A stretch of 25,927 nucleotides of DNA from Proteobacteria bacterium UBA6920 (GCA_002448875.1 DKAS01000233.1:12795-38721); one strand, 5' to 3'. Shown: positions 16,104 through 25,383, numbered from the stretch's first letter. The notes: generated by a model not told the origin, from the sequence alone. Numbers and translations are program-made.

Positions 16104-16130
16104 TAAATGACACGTTGGCTCACCCGATAA
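16104..16130 (+). promoter_or_regulatory. sigma-28 (FliA) promoter of the chemoreceptor gene
   Basis: TAAATGAC (16104-16111), 11 bases, then CCCGATAA (16123-16130). The flagellar sigma-28 consensus is TAAAGTTT-N11-GCCGATAA. The -10 element matches 7 of 8, the -35 core TAAA is intact and the spacing is exact. Transcription would start about 40 bases before the GTG start of the methyl-accepting chemotaxis protein, a class of gene typically controlled this way. Confidence 0.8.
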
Positions 16131-16176
16131 AAACCAGGGATGAGCTTTTTTCCTGTACACAAACAAGGACTTTCAC

Positions 16177-18519
16177 GTGGCATTTTTAAACAGCATAAAA
16201 ACTAAAATCCTGCTTGTTTCCGTAGCGTTGGCAGTCGTTCCCCTCATCGTGACCAGTTTGATCATGGGACAGCAAGCAAGTGCCGAGGCCGAAAAAGCCC
16301 TCGAAGATCAAGTCGCGCACCAGTTGGTCAGCATTCGTGAAATCAAGAAAGGCCAGGTCCAGACCTATCTCAAAGGCATGGAGACCCGGGTCAAACGTTA
16401 TTCCGTCGATCCGGCCATCGTCATGTATATGCAAAAGCTGTCGATTTATTTCAATGGCGACAAGCGCAACCTGACTGATGTATCAACGCAAAAGACCAAG
16501 TTGATCGAGTTTTATAAAGGCCAGTTCAACGAAGCCTATACCGCACTCAATCCTGCTGCCTTGCCAGATCCGGCGGCGGTGGTCGAAAAGATGGACCCGA
16601 TGAGCATCGCCCTCCAAAGCAGCTACGTGGCAACCTCGGCCAAGTTTGGTGAAAAACATAATCTGATCCAGCCGGATGACGGCACCACCTTCGCCAGTGC
16701 CCATGGTGACAGTCACCGGGTACTCAAGCGCCTGTTCGAAAAACTGGATGTGGATGATATGTACCTGGTGGATCCCAAAGGCTATGTGCTGTATTCGGTA
16801 CAAAAAAATCCTGACTTTGGTACCAACCTGAAAACCGGCCCCTACAAAGACTCCGCGTTGGCACGCACCTATCAGGCTGCCATCGACTCTGGTGATTACT
16901 CGTTTGTCGCGATCAGTGATATCGAACCACACCCGGCCAACTTCAATCAGCCGGCAATGTTTATTGCCTCACCCATCCAGAATCTGGCGGAAGAAGATGC
17001 GTTCGAGATTCTGGGTGTGTTAGTGCTGAAAATACCACTGAGTGACATCAATGCGATCATGACGTCCAATGCCCAGTGGGAAGATGTTGGGATGGGCAAA
17101 AGTGGTGACGCTTACCTGGTTGGCGCCGACAAAACCCTGCGTAGTAATTACCGGGCATTGATCCAGGAGAAGGAGAACTTCATCGACCAGATCAGCAAGC
17201 AAGTAGAGCCCGCACTCGCCACAACCATGGCCATGCAAAACACCGCCATTAACCGACTGCATATCGACAACAATGTCATTAATAACATTCTGGCCGGTGA
17301 GACAGGTATCGCGATGACTCAAAGTGTTATCGGCAAGGCAACACTCAGCGCCTACACCCCGTTGAAATTTAAAACCCTCAACTGGGGCGTAGTGAGTGAG
17401 GTTGATGCAGATGAAGCCTTTGCCGCCAAGAAAGTATTGACGAAAAAAATCGGGGTCGTTGGCCTGGTATTGACGCTCGTGATGGTGGGTATCGCTGTCG
17501 TGGTTGGGATCCTGTTCGCCACCATGATCACCAAACCCATCATCAGAATGAGCAAAACCATGCGTCATATCGAACAAACGTCTGATCTTACTCAACGTAT
17601 CGATGTCAGTTCCGCAGATGAAATCGGCAGCATGGCCATGGCTATGAACAATATGCTGGAAAAATTCCGCAACAGCCTGGAACGAGTTGCCGCCTCCACC
17701 ACGATGCTGGCGACTGCATCCGAAGAGATGTCCGCTATTACACAGACCACTAATCAGAATGTTAACCGCCAGTTCCATGAGATCGATCAGGTCGCAACCG
17801 CCATCAATGAAATGACGGCGACCGTGCAGGAAGTGGCCAACAATGCCACCAAGGCGGCACGTGCGGCGCAAGAAGCGAGCAGTCAATCCACTTCGGGTAA
17901 ACAGGTAGTCGAGGCGACCATTAATTCGATTAGCGATTTGTCCAGCGAACTGGAACGGGTGTCCGAAGTCATCGACAATTTGAACAAGCACAGCGAAAGC
18001 ATCGGGATGGTGATGGATGTCATCAAGGGCGTCGCGGAACAAACCAATCTGTTGGCACTCAACGCCGCAATTGAAGCTGCACGTGCCGGTGAGCAAGGTC
18101 GCGGCTTTGCGGTCGTCGCCGATGAAGTGCGTACACTTGCCAGCCGCACTCAAACATCAACTGTCGAGATCGAGAGCATGATCGATCAGTTACAAAAAGG
18201 CGCTAACGACGCGGTCAGCGCGGTGAAGGCCAGTCGTGAGAAAAGTCAGCAAAGCGTACAAAATGCGGCAACTGCCGGTGATTCACTGGTGACGATCACT
18301 CATTCCGTAAACGAGATCAACGATATGAACACCATGATCGCCAGTGCGGCCGAGGAACAAAGCGCTGTGACCGAAGAGATCAACAAGAATATCGTATCGA
18401 TTCGTTACGCCGCCGAACAGACAACAGAAGGTGCAGGACAGACCACAACCTCGAGCGAAGAACTCAGTCAGCTGGCAGCGGAACTGCAACAACTGGTCGC
18501 ACAGTTTAAAACTGCTTAA
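16177..18519 (+). CDS. methyl-accepting chemotaxis protein with large periplasmic sensor domain
   Basis: This 780-residue inner-membrane chemoreceptor has TM1 at about 9-31 and a periplasmic region from 32 to 424. The periplasmic part contains a double-Cache-like pattern ([17 protein letters not shown], later [20 protein letters not shown]). TM2 is at about 425-450 and HAMP at about 451-500. The coiled signalling domain has the conserved hairpin tip from residue 618 ([20 protein letters not shown], then [15 protein letters not shown]). There is no C-terminal CheR-binding pentapeptide. The start is GTG 16177 with AAGGAC at 16165-16170. The periplasmic domain is large for a receptor, and the ligand is unknown. 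It is controlled by the sigma-28 promoter at 16104-16130. The stop lies 16 bases from the convergent protease gene. Confidence 0.97.
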   Translation: MAFLNSIKTKILLVSVALAVVPLIVTSLIMGQQASAEAEKALEDQVAHQLVSIREIKKGQVQTYLKGMETRVKRYSVDPAIVMYMQKLSIYFNGDKRNLTDVSTQKTKLIEFYKGQFNEAYTALNPAALPDPAAVVEKMDPMSIALQSSYVATSAKFGEKHNLIQPDDGTTFASAHGDSHRVLKRLFEKLDVDDMYLVDPKGYVLYSVQKNPDFGTNLKTGPYKDSALARTYQAAIDSGDYSFVAISDIEPHPANFNQPAMFIASPIQNLAEEDAFEILGVLVLKIPLSDINAIMTSNAQWEDVGMGKSGDAYLVGADKTLRSNYRALIQEKENFIDQISKQVEPALATTMAMQNTAINRLHIDNNVINNILAGETGIAMTQSVIGKATLSAYTPLKFKTLNWGVVSEVDADEAFAAKKVLTKKIGVVGLVLTLVMVGIAVVVGILFATMITKPIIRMSKTMRHIEQTSDLTQRIDVSSADEIGSMAMAMNNMLEKFRNSLERVAASTTMLATASEEMSAITQTTNQNVNRQFHEIDQVATAINEMTATVQEVANNATKAARAAQEASSQSTSGKQVVEATINSISDLSSELERVSEVIDNLNKHSESIGMVMDVIKGVAEQTNLLALNAAIEAARAGEQGRGFAVVADEVRTLASRTQTSTVEIESMIDQLQKGANDAVSAVKASREKSQQSVQNAATAGDSLVTITHSVNEINDMNTMIASAAEEQSAVTEEINKNIVSIRYAAEQTTEGAGQTTTSSEELSQLAAELQQLVAQFKTA

Positions 18520-18535
18520 CGGTTATTGAATTCAC

Positions 18536-19063
18536 TCATTGCCTGAGGATGAGCGTATCCCCGCGCTGGGTGAATTCAATATTCTTCAGAAAGCTCATTC
18601 CCAACAGCACAATCCCGTCACTGACATTGGGATTGATGCTGGCTTTCAGATCGTGCAACACAATGTCACCTACCCGGACTTCGTCAAGCCGCGTGGCATA
18701 ACCAGAGGCCACCCCGTTGGCGGTATAGAACTCAATCCGACCTAGTCGTTCCAAACCAATATCCTCTGCAACAGAACGCGGGATAGAAATATCCGTCGCG
18801 CCGGTATCGAGCATAAACTCAACGGGATGGCCGTTGATGGTGCCCGTGACATTGTAATGTCCCATGCGATTACGTTTTAGTTCAACCTCATGCACACCCG
18901 AGCTTGTCACGCGCGAGGCGACTTGTTGGTTGGGGTTACGCTCGCGCTCCAGCCAATTGTTAAAGAACATCGCCACTAGAACAAACAACAAAATCCAGAA
19001 CCCAAAATACATCCAGCCGCCGAGACGGCGTTGGTCTGCAACTTGTGGATCGTTTTCAACCAT
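18536..19063 (-). CDS. membrane-anchored retropepsin-like aspartic protease (TIGR02281-type)
   Basis: This is a 175-residue protein. A single membrane helix lies at about 17-36 (MYFGFWILLFVLVAMFFNNW), so the C-terminal domain faces the periplasm if the Lys/Arg-poor N-terminus stays inside. Residues 58-174 are a retropepsin-like half-domain with the catalytic motif MLDTGATDISIP (Asp86-Thr-Gly) and a second hydrophobic GMSFL segment near 155-159. As in retroviral and bacterial clan AA enzymes, one Asp per chain means that a dimer is needed. The substrate is unknown. It follows the SAM methyltransferase gene by 27 bases on the same strand and is probably co-transcribed with it. Confidence 0.9.
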   Translation of the reverse strand: MVENDPQVADQRRLGGWMYFGFWILLFVLVAMFFNNWLERERNPNQQVASRVTSSGVHEVELKRNRMGHYNVTGTINGHPVEFMLDTGATDISIPRSVAEDIGLERLGRIEFYTANGVASGYATRLDEVRVGDIVLHDLKASINPNVSDGIVLLGMSFLKNIEFTQRGDTLILRQ

Positions 19064-19090
19064 GATGTTTCACATAGTATTCAGGGACAG

Positions 19091-19963
19091 TTATTTCTCG
19101 GCAACCAGATAAGCATGCCACGATTCCTGGTTCTCCGCTTCAGTCGCCTCGAAAAATTCGCCGGTACTTTCCAGGTAGTCGTCGTCATCATCCGTGTTCT
19201 CGAACTTCTCCCAATAGATGCGCACCTTCTTGTAACCCGCTTCTTCCAGTAACTCTTTTAGTTCGGGCAATGACCACAGGCGCCAATCATAAGTAAAGGC
19301 TTTGTCCATGCGGGATTTATCCGGAAATTCGAAATGGATATAACACAGGATTTCATTGGTGATGGGATTGAACTTGGCATGCTCCCACACGTAAGTGGCG
19401 TTGACATCGTCCAGCTCTGTCTCCTCTTCCAGCTCATCCAGACACTCGGTACCGCCAAACATGTCGAGCACCAGCATGCCATCGTCCTTGAGCCCCTCGC
19501 GGGCCTTGGCAAAATACTCGCGCAGTGCATCCCGCGTCTTAAAAATACAAAAACTGAAATTGAAGGCACAGGTGATATCGACCTTGGGATCGTGCACGTC
19601 ACGCACATCCTTGTTCAACAGGGTGACACGACTGGCTACCTCACTTCCGGCCGGCCGCACGTTGTGTTCCTCACCCCACTTGAGGGTATCGGCACAGATG
19701 TCGACACCGATGGCCGTACGTTGCGTATCCGACTTGCACCACTCTACAGACAATAAGGCAGTCCCACAGAAATCTTCTTTGAAGCTGAGCGGTTTGCGCC
19801 CCCGGAGATCATGGAAAAGCTTGTCCAGGAATTCGACTTCGACATCCACCGCCTGTACCGCAGCCTGGTACATGGCATGGCGATCCGCCGTTTCTGCCAT
19901 CGTCGGACCTTTGGGTTTTTTGTCTTTGTGTTTGTTTTTCTTGTGCTTCTTGTCTTTCGCCAT
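19091..19963 (-). CDS. class I SAM-dependent methyltransferase with Lys-rich N-terminus
   Basis: This is a 290-residue protein. Residues 1-20 are almost entirely Lys, His, Asp and Pro (KDKKHKKNKHKDKK), which suggests nucleic-acid or ribosome contact. The methyltransferase core runs from about 55, with FKEDFCGTALLSVEW (SAM motif I equivalent), IGVDICADTL (motif II Asp) and FNFSFCIF/LVLDMFGG (motif IV/V region). An acidic stretch DDDDD lies near residue 258. The target molecule is unknown. The start is ATG 19963 with AAAGGAA upstream, and a TATAAT lies about 40 bases upstream on the same strand. It diverges from ispG. Confidence 0.88.
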   Translation of the reverse strand: MAKDKKHKKNKHKDKKPKGPTMAETADRHAMYQAAVQAVDVEVEFLDKLFHDLRGRKPLSFKEDFCGTALLSVEWCKSDTQRTAIGVDICADTLKWGEEHNVRPAGSEVASRVTLLNKDVRDVHDPKVDITCAFNFSFCIFKTRDALREYFAKAREGLKDDGMLVLDMFGGTECLDELEEETELDDVNATYVWEHAKFNPITNEILCYIHFEFPDKSRMDKAFTYDWRLWSLPELKELLEEAGYKKVRIYWEKFENTDDDDDYLESTGEFFEATEAENQESWHAYLVAEK

Positions 19964-20000
19964 GTCAGTTCCTTTACCGCCTCATGCTACAAAGGTGGAC

Positions 20001-20006
20001 ATTATA
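20001..20006 (-). promoter_or_regulatory. -10 element for the methyltransferase/protease pair
   Basis: On the minus strand, a perfect TATAAT at 20006-20001 lies 38 bases before the ATG. The -35 position is not recognisable. Confidence 0.45.
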
Positions 20007-20051
20007 AGTGTTTTTTTCTCTGCCTTCCTGCCTGTGTCGGTATTAACGCTA

Positions 20052-20060
20052 TGTTAAAAT
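20052..20060 (+). promoter_or_regulatory. extended -10 promoter of ispG
   Basis: TGTTAAAAT (20052-20060) fits the extended -10 form TGn-TAAAAT. The -35 position (about 20032-20037, CTGTGT) is poor, as is usual for extended -10 promoters. It would give a leader of about 23 bases before ispG. Confidence 0.5.
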
Positions 20061-20089
20061 CACGCCTTTGCAGGCAAGGGTAAAAAGTT

Positions 20090-21304
20090 ATGCCAGTCAG
20101 ACATCGGACTGTGGCCGTCCAAATCGGCAAAGTCAGCGTCGGGGGTGATAACCCGGTGATCGTACAGTCCATGACCAATACGGATACGGCTGACGTCGAG
20201 GCCACTGTCAAACAGACGATCGAGTTATCTCGTGCCGGCTCTGAACTGGTCCGAATTACCGTGAATTCCGCCGAAGCTGCACAGGCTGTACCTTATATAA
20301 AGGAACGCCTGTTGCAACAAGCTTGTGACGTCCCTCTGATTGGTGACTTCCACTTCAATGGCCACAAGCTGCTGACCGAACACCCGAGTTGCGCGGAGGC
20401 CCTGGATAAGTACCGCATTAACCCGGGTAATGTGGGGCGCGGCAAAAAACGCGACGACCAATTTGCGACATTGATTGAGTTTGCCGTGCGCTACAACAAA
20501 CCAGTACGCATCGGCGTCAACTGGGGCAGTCTGGATCAATCGGTGCTGGCGCGGCTGATGGATGAAAATGCTCAACGCAGCGAACCGTTGGATTCCCAAC
20601 ATATCATGTACCAGTCCATGATCACCTCAGCCCTGGAGAGTGCCAATCAGGCGGAAACGCTCGGACTGGCGCATAACAAGATTATTCTTTCGGTCAAAAT
20701 GAGTGGCGTGCAGGATCTGATCAATGTCTACCAACGATTGGCACAACAATGTGAATACCCCTTGCACCTCGGTCTGACTGAGGCGGGTATGGGCAGTAAA
20801 GGTATTGTTGCCTCCACTGCCGCGCTCGCCGTGCTATTGCAACAAGGCATTGGCGATACCATTCGTATTTCGTTAACACCGGAACCCGGCGGTGATCGCA
20901 CTCAGGAAGTCATCGTGGCCCAGGAAATCCTGCAATCGATGGGTTTGCGTTCATTCACACCACAAGTGATCGCCTGCCCCGGCTGTGGTCGCACCTCCAG
21001 CACCTATTTCCAGCAACTTGCCCGTGATATCCAAACCTACTTGCGCCATAACATGCCAGGTTGGCGCAAACGCTATCAGGGAGTGGAAGACATGACGGTG
21101 GCAGTAATGGGGTGTGTCGTAAATGGCCCAGGTGAAAGTAAACATGCGAATATCGGTATCAGCCTGCCAGGTACCGGTGAGAAACCGGTAGCACCTGTGT
21201 ATGAAGACGGTGAGAAGACAGTCACTTTAAAGGGTGACAATATTGCCGGTGAATTCCAAACGATTATCGAACAATATATCGAGCGCCACTACAAAGCCAG
21301 CTAG
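20090..21304 (+). CDS. ispG: 4-hydroxy-3-methylbut-2-enyl diphosphate synthase (flavodoxin)
   Basis: This 404-residue [4Fe-4S] enzyme of the MEP isoprenoid pathway reduces 2-C-methyl-D-erythritol 2,4-cyclodiphosphate to HMBPP. Signatures are the start [16 protein letters not shown] and [19 protein letters not shown] near 22-43, INPGNVG near 110-116, RIGVNWGSL, and [12 protein letters not shown]. The cluster cysteines are Cys296 and Cys299 (ACPGCGR) and Cys342 (GCVVNGPGE), followed by the usual Glu. It is somewhat longer than E. coli IspG (372 residues). The start is ATG 20090, with AAGGG upstream and the extended -10 promoter close by. The TAG overlaps the stop codon of convergent mltF (shared CTAG). 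Confidence 0.97.
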   Translation: MPVRHRTVAVQIGKVSVGGDNPVIVQSMTNTDTADVEATVKQTIELSRAGSELVRITVNSAEAAQAVPYIKERLLQQACDVPLIGDFHFNGHKLLTEHPSCAEALDKYRINPGNVGRGKKRDDQFATLIEFAVRYNKPVRIGVNWGSLDQSVLARLMDENAQRSEPLDSQHIMYQSMITSALESANQAETLGLAHNKIILSVKMSGVQDLINVYQRLAQQCEYPLHLGLTEAGMGSKGIVASTAALAVLLQQGIGDTIRISLTPEPGGDRTQEVIVAQEILQSMGLRSFTPQVIACPGCGRTSSTYFQQLARDIQTYLRHNMPGWRKRYQGVEDMTVAVMGCVVNGPGESKHANIGISLPGTGEKPVAPVYEDGEKTVTLKGDNIAGEFQTIIEQYIERHYKAS

Positions 21305-22653
21305 TGTTTTGTACTGCTGGCTAAGGTCTGATGCAAAATATCGTGATAATCACGAATACGTTGCACATAACGGACCGGCTCGCGACCACGTGCGTAGCCA
21401 TGCTTGAGCGTCTTATATATCTGCTTCTTGCTGAGTAAGGGAAAGACCTCTGCCAATTCACTCCAGCGATCTGGATTTTTTCCCATGCGCTGCGCCAGCT
21501 CGCGTGCATCCTGCAAGTGGCCAATACCAACATTGTAAGCAGCCAGCGTAAACCAGTTTCGCTCCGGATGATTCACCTGTTCGGGTATCCGATCATACAA
21601 ACGTTTGTAGTAAAGCGCCCCGCCGAAAATACTCTGCTTCGGATCCAGGCGGCTGGTGATACCCACTTCCTTGGCAGTCTCCTGTGTCAGCATCATGATG
21701 CCGCGCACGCCGGTCGGACTTTTTGCTTTCGCACGCCAGTGTGACTCCTGGTAGGACTGTGCTGCCAACAGCAACCAGTCGAGTTCGTATTTTTTTGCCG
21801 CCGATTCAAAGTGGGGACGATATTTTGGTAGTGTCGTTTTGATACTGCGGGTGAATTTACGGGTATCCACATAGTCAAATTCTTCGATGAAACCGTAATA
21901 ACGTTCCAACAGGGTTTCAAGTTGTCCGTCATGCCGGAACTGCTCCAGCCAGTCATCAAGCGCGGACTGCAAATCCGATGCTGTTTTTGGCATGAACCAG
22001 GAGAGCGGCTCTGGCTTGGTCAGATCAAACTGCACTATCAGTTCCGGATAGTAACGCCGGTTGATTGCCACAATATTGGAATCTGCCACGGTGCAGTCAA
22101 GCTTGCTTGACCAGACCTGTTCCAACAACGTTTCGGTATCATCAGAAGAAGACTGCCAGTGCAGACCGTGATTGGCTGTGCGCAGTGTTTGCAGATGTTC
22201 ATCATAGCTGGTGTCGACAGGAACACTTAAAGACACATTGACCAGATCCGGGACGGAAGCAGGACGTTTACCACCCCGGCGGCATACCACCTGCTGTTCC
22301 ACCTCCTGGTAAATCGGACCAAACAGGAAACGCTGCTCGCGTTCCGGCGTGCGCGTCAAACCTGCCGCCGCAAGATGGGCTTCGCCATTTTCCACGGCAG
22401 CGAGGATTTCAGTAACCGAGTCTTTGACAATATATTTGATCTGCACGCCCAGATGCAGAGCAAAAGCCTGGGTCAGATCGTATTCCGGCCCAATTAAGTT
22501 ATCGTGCAATTCATAGTAGGTTGTCGGCGCATTACGGGTCACAACGATCAATTGTTTGTCATGCAGAATTGACTTGAGCAAATCCGCCTTACCAACGTCC
22601 TGCTGGCAGCCGAGCAACAAGCTGCTTGCGAGCAACAGGCAAAATGCTTTCAT
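21301..22653 (-). CDS. mltF: membrane-bound lytic murein transglycosylase F
   Basis: This 450-residue lipoprotein has a signal sequence [16 protein letters not shown], with the lipid-modified Cys16 in a LLGC lipobox. Residues about 35-270 form a periplasmic solute-binding (SBP_bac_3) module ([35 protein letters not shown]). Residues about 285-430 form the transglycosylase domain with catalytic Glu303 (QSYQESHW), [14 protein letters not shown] and [10 protein letters not shown]. This is the MltF two-module layout of about the usual length. It cleaves peptidoglycan at the outer membrane. The open frame extends upstream only through a TTG; the ATG at 22653 precedes the lipoprotein signal directly and has GGGGA 7 bases away. 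It follows the EamA gene by 36 bases on the same strand. Confidence 0.96.
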   Translation of the reverse strand: MKAFCLLLASSLLLGCQQDVGKADLLKSILHDKQLIVVTRNAPTTYYELHDNLIGPEYDLTQAFALHLGVQIKYIVKDSVTEILAAVENGEAHLAAAGLTRTPEREQRFLFGPIYQEVEQQVVCRRGGKRPASVPDLVNVSLSVPVDTSYDEHLQTLRTANHGLHWQSSSDDTETLLEQVWSSKLDCTVADSNIVAINRRYYPELIVQFDLTKPEPLSWFMPKTASDLQSALDDWLEQFRHDGQLETLLERYYGFIEEFDYVDTRKFTRSIKTTLPKYRPHFESAAKKYELDWLLLAAQSYQESHWRAKAKSPTGVRGIMMLTQETAKEVGITSRLDPKQSIFGGALYYKRLYDRIPEQVNHPERNWFTLAAYNVGIGHLQDARELAQRMGKNPDRWSELAEVFPLLSKKQIYKTLKHGYARGREPVRYVQRIRDYHDILHQTLASSTKH

Positions 22654-22689
22654 TGGCTGTCCCCATACGTCCGACAATCACTCTATATA

Positions 22690-23580
22690 CTACTTAATCC
22701 GTTGCAACCACAACCCACCCCACTGATAAATACTCATACCGAACAAAATCAAACCAGATCCCAGCCAGGCGCTTAAACCCACCACCTCGTGATTAAACAG
22801 GGCACCAAACCATAATGCCAGCACCGGTGTCAGCAATGTCAGCAAGGCCACCTGCGAAGCCGGCATGTGTTTGAGAATATAAAAGTACAGACTAAAGCCG
22901 ATCCCCGTCGCAATCACGCCGAGGTAAATGATTGACCACAAGGCTTGTGCCGGCAGCGCCTGCGGCCATTGCCCGTCACGAATGAACCAGGTCAGAAGGT
23001 ACAACGGGGTTGCGACCAATAATCCGCCGGTGGTAACACTTAAGGATGAGAGATTGCCGTGCAAGCGTTTCACCAACACACCACTGATGGCGTGCAATAA
23101 TACCGAAAGTAATACCGCAGCAATGCCCAGCAACACCGTATGTCCAAGCGAGAAACTGCGATGAAAGATCACACCGAGGCCGATTAAACCCAACATAATC
23201 CCCAACACGCGCAACGGCGTCAGTCCGCGCTCCTCAAGAATAAACCACGCAAACACACCGGTAAGGATCGGTGTCAGGCCAAAGATCACGGAGATAAATC
23301 CAGAGGCAATAAACTGCGCACCCCAATAGACACAGATCATTGCGCCATAGATACCCAGGCCGGCAGCAAGATACGTCTTGATAGCATCAGCATGCCAGGG
23401 TACCGCGACCCGTTTGATGCGCGCCATCAACAGCATCAGCACAGTGCCGATCACCATGCGCGCAGTTACACCGAATAGAAAACCCGGACCTTCACCACTC
23501 CATTTGACCGCGAGTGGCGTAGTCGACCAGATCAGTACCACCACAATGAATCCGAACAAAACCGGATAACGCGCGAACAT
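22690..23580 (-). CDS. EamA/DMT-family transporter
   Basis: This 296-residue inner-membrane protein has about ten hydrophobic segments in two EamA repeats. The first repeat begins YPVLFGFIVVVLIWSTTPLAVKW and the second GIAAVLLSVLLHAISGVLVKRL; both carry the typical Trp/Pro near the first helix. Family members export amino acids or other metabolites or, in some cases, take up nucleotide sugars; nothing here identifies the substrate. The ATG at 23580 is chosen because AGGAG lies close upstream; an earlier in-frame ATG at 23598 overlaps that site. The start sits 40 bases past a strong terminator, so its own promoter must lie in a very short region. It is probably co-transcribed with mltF. Confidence 0.93.
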   Translation of the reverse strand: MFARYPVLFGFIVVVLIWSTTPLAVKWSGEGPGFLFGVTARMVIGTVLMLLMARIKRVAVPWHADAIKTYLAAGLGIYGAMICVYWGAQFIASGFISVIFGLTPILTGVFAWFILEERGLTPLRVLGIMLGLIGLGVIFHRSFSLGHTVLLGIAAVLLSVLLHAISGVLVKRLHGNLSSLSVTTGGLLVATPLYLLTWFIRDGQWPQALPAQALWSIIYLGVIATGIGFSLYFYILKHMPASQVALLTLLTPVLALWFGALFNHEVVGLSAWLGSGLILFGMSIYQWGGLWLQRIK

Positions 23581-23619
23581 GTTGCTCTCCTTTTGCAACG
23601 AACAATAGCCCTGAAACGA

Positions 23620-23649
23620 AAAAGGCCGCAGTGTTTGCTGCGGCCTTTT
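23620..23649 (-). terminator. strong bidirectional intrinsic terminator
   Basis: AAAAGGCCGCAG (23620-23631) pairs with CTGCGGCCTTTT (23638-23649) as a perfect 12-bp stem with a 6-base loop. On the minus strand it ends in TTTTT, so it would stop transcripts arriving from the zinc-ribbon gene or from within 23650-23810. The plus strand also ends in TTTT. Confidence 0.9.
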
Positions 23650-23810
23650 GAAATCTTTTGCTTGTTAAATCTAGTCAGTCATCGATTCCGGGGCACGCAG
23701 CCAACTGCACACATCCAACGAATGTGTGGCAGCACGCGTGCTTTGGTGAATTGACTAAACATGCTTTCGAGTTTGCCCACAGTGATGAATACTGTCAACA
23801 ATAAATTGTT
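23650..23810 (-). ncRNA. possible small RNA or structured 3' UTR ending at the terminator
   Basis: On the minus strand, a perfect TTGACA (23798-23793) is followed 17 bases later by a poor -10 (CAAACT). A hairpin CACACAT/ATGTGTG (23728-23708) and the palindrome GCACGCGTGC (23732-23741) follow, and the 12-bp terminator closes the unit. GGA occurs several times, once as GGATGT at the hairpin edge, which recalls a CsrA-binding site. No coding frame is evident. The weak -10 means it may simply be the 3' end of the upstream mRNA. Confidence 0.3.
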
Positions 23811-24476
23811 TCAATCCGTGAACAGCGGCGCATGCAGGTAAAAATAATGCCAAGGCACACCCGTTTCCTGTTGCAGTTGTAACAAAACAGTTTCAGTCGG
23901 CATCGATTCCTTGGGAAATACATTCACTATGCTGACAAACTGGCGGGCACAGGCGCCGGCATCGAACCAGCGCCAACGACAGGCATGTTCAGACTGTTTG
24001 CAGTGCGGACAGGTCAAAATCATGTCGTTTGCATGATAGTGCTGAATCCAGGCAGGAATACGGCGCTGGCAATGCGGACAAGCTGGCTTGGCACTCTCCT
24101 TGTCCACCCGCCAACGTGGCCTTGCTTGCGCCGGACTCAGCTGGATAAACACAAACTCAAGCCAGTCAATGTTGTGCAAATCCTTGGGAGTGAATTCAAT
24201 GCTAGGCGCACATCCCATGAAACTGAATAACTGCATGAACGCATCACCAATCAGAAAACGATCGGGTATCGCTGACGTCACCAGTTGCCCCAGCATCCCC
24301 ACGCGCTGCAAGATCGTCACCAGTTCAGCGCGTGAGGCTGGTTGCCAGTTACTGTCGGATGGGCATAAGACGAGTTGGCGATATGCAGTTTCCACAAGAA
24401 TCCCAAGATATTTGCCAGGAAAGAATTTGTTGGAGCTTAGCATGTGGGTGTCGGGCTCAGGTACAATACACGCCAT
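23811..24476 (-). CDS. unrecognised protein with a zinc-ribbon-like Cys4 site
   Basis: This is a 221-residue soluble protein that I do not recognise. Cys133-x-x-Cys136 (ACPHCQRR) and Cys156-x-x-Cys159 (TCPHCKQS) form a probable zinc ribbon with a 19-residue spacing. The surrounding sequence is rich in aromatic residues (RWRV, IPAWIQHYH, CRWRWFDAGAC). The N-terminal 120 residues show no motif that I can name. There is no signal peptide or membrane helix. The start could be ATG 24476 or the in-frame ATG at 24443; both have weak ribosome sites. It diverges from the small gene at 24503 with only 26 bases between starts if 24476 is used. The next element on its strand is a strong terminator. Confidence 0.75.
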   Translation of the reverse strand: MACIVPEPDTHMLSSNKFFPGKYLGILVETAYRQLVLCPSDSNWQPASRAELVTILQRVGMLGQLVTSAIPDRFLIGDAFMQLFSFMGCAPSIEFTPKDLHNIDWLEFVFIQLSPAQARPRWRVDKESAKPACPHCQRRIPAWIQHYHANDMILTCPHCKQSEHACRWRWFDAGACARQFVSIVNVFPKESMPTETVLLQLQQETGVPWHYFYLHAPLFTD

Positions 24477-24502
24477 AGCAACCGCCTGTGACGGAGTCCA
24501 GC

Positions 24503-24796
24503 ATGTCCGAACCCGATTTGAGTAAAGAAGAACAGATACTGCGTATGGTGAAAAAGGTCCTGACTGATGTGGCCAAAGATACGTATGTCAAACCAGGGCT
24601 GCGTCACCCCTTGAGCGACAACACCATACTCGGCATCCGCGAATGCCTGAGTCTGATTACGGCACGCGAGCAGGAGCTGGCCAAAGCAGCCGGGCGCGAA
24701 TCCAAAATGCGGCCACGCTTCGTCGATGAACCCCAAAGCACCGTGGTGGTCTCCCTCGACAAACTCAAACGTTCCGAGACGGAGCCGAAAGACTGA
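24503..24796 (+). CDS. small protein of unknown function, coupled to the DnaJ-related gene
   Basis: This is a 97-residue, charged, apparently cytosolic protein with no membrane segment. It reads MSEPDLSKEEQ and then ILRMVKKVLTDVAK, with RPRFVDEP in the middle and a Lys/Glu-rich end. It resembles short conserved gammaproteobacterial proteins found beside DnaJ-related genes, but I cannot assign a function. The start ATG 24503 has GGAG 6 bases upstream; an in-frame GTG at 24488 is less well placed. Its TGA (24794-24796) overlaps the proposed CTG start of the next gene, and the Shine-Dalgarno of that gene lies in its last codons, so translation is probably coupled. Confidence 0.8.
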   Translation: MSEPDLSKEEQILRMVKKVLTDVAKDTYVKPGLRHPLSDNTILGIRECLSLITAREQELAKAAGRESKMRPRFVDEPQSTVVVSLDKLKRSETEPKD

Positions 24797-25383
24797 CCTC
24801 CCGCTCAGACCAGCCGGATTTCTCGGTACTGCGTGAAACCCTGGATCATCTCCTGCGCGCACACCCGCAGGGACTGACGGAATACGAACTCCTGACTCTG
24901 TTACAAGACCGGGAACCCGCCTTTCACTCCGACCGCGCCGACCCCTTATCTCTGTTTCAGCAGCATTTCCTCTTATTCCACAACCTCTACCTACTCCAAC
25001 AGGACTTATACGCCCGGCAAGCCGCAAAGTTGCAGATCAGCACTTTGCTGATATGCCTGCATCCTTACCACCCGGGTGAAGCCGGCCAACTGGCCGAGAC
25101 CGACCCCTTGCGAAGCTATTATCTAGACCTGAAGCATCTGCAAGAAACCGGGGCAGCGGACGTTGAGTCCATGTTGGCGGCATTCTGGACACGCCTGAGC
25201 CGCGACAACCGCCGCGAAGAGGCCCTGGCTATCCTGGGCCTGACCGACCCCGTGGCGGATGCAGCCATACGCCGGCGCTACCGTGAGCTGGTCATGACCC
25301 ACCATCCGGATCGGGGCGGTGACAAGGACCGGTTGCAGCTGATTAATGCGGCCTTGGCTGACCTCCTGCCCCGAAAAGAGTAA
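24793..25383 (+). CDS. DnaJ-related protein with J domain, proposed CTG start
   Basis: This 196-residue protein has an N-terminal half of DNAJ_related type (SVLRETLDHLLRAHPQGLTE, YELLTLLQ) and a C-terminal J domain. The J domain reads REEALAILGLTDP and RRRYRELVMTHHPDRGGD, with the essential HPD intact near residue 172. It would stimulate an Hsp70 partner. The frame has no ATG, GTG or TTG in the N-terminal half: the first such codon is TTG 25030, which would cut away the whole conserved N-terminal domain. CTG 24793 overlaps the upstream TGA (CTGA) and has GGAG (24781-24784) at 8 bases spacing, and the resulting N-terminus (MTSRSDQPDF) looks natural. I therefore infer initiation at CTG; a sequencing error is the alternative. 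Confidence 0.8.
   Translation: MTSRSDQPDFSVLRETLDHLLRAHPQGLTEYELLTLLQDREPAFHSDRADPLSLFQQHFLLFHNLYLLQQDLYARQAAKLQISTLLICLHPYHPGEAGQLAETDPLRSYYLDLKHLQETGAADVESMLAAFWTRLSRDNRREEALAILGLTDPVADAAIRRRYRELVMTHHPDRGGDKDRLQLINAALADLLPRKE

Noticed and set aside
17020..18153. 377-codon open frame on the minus strand opposite the chemoreceptor
   Set aside because: The chemoreceptor frame has clear domains and the antisense product has none.
25030..25383. 117-residue J-domain protein starting at TTG
   Set aside because: It would omit the conserved DNAJ_related N-terminal half, which is open and in frame directly upstream.
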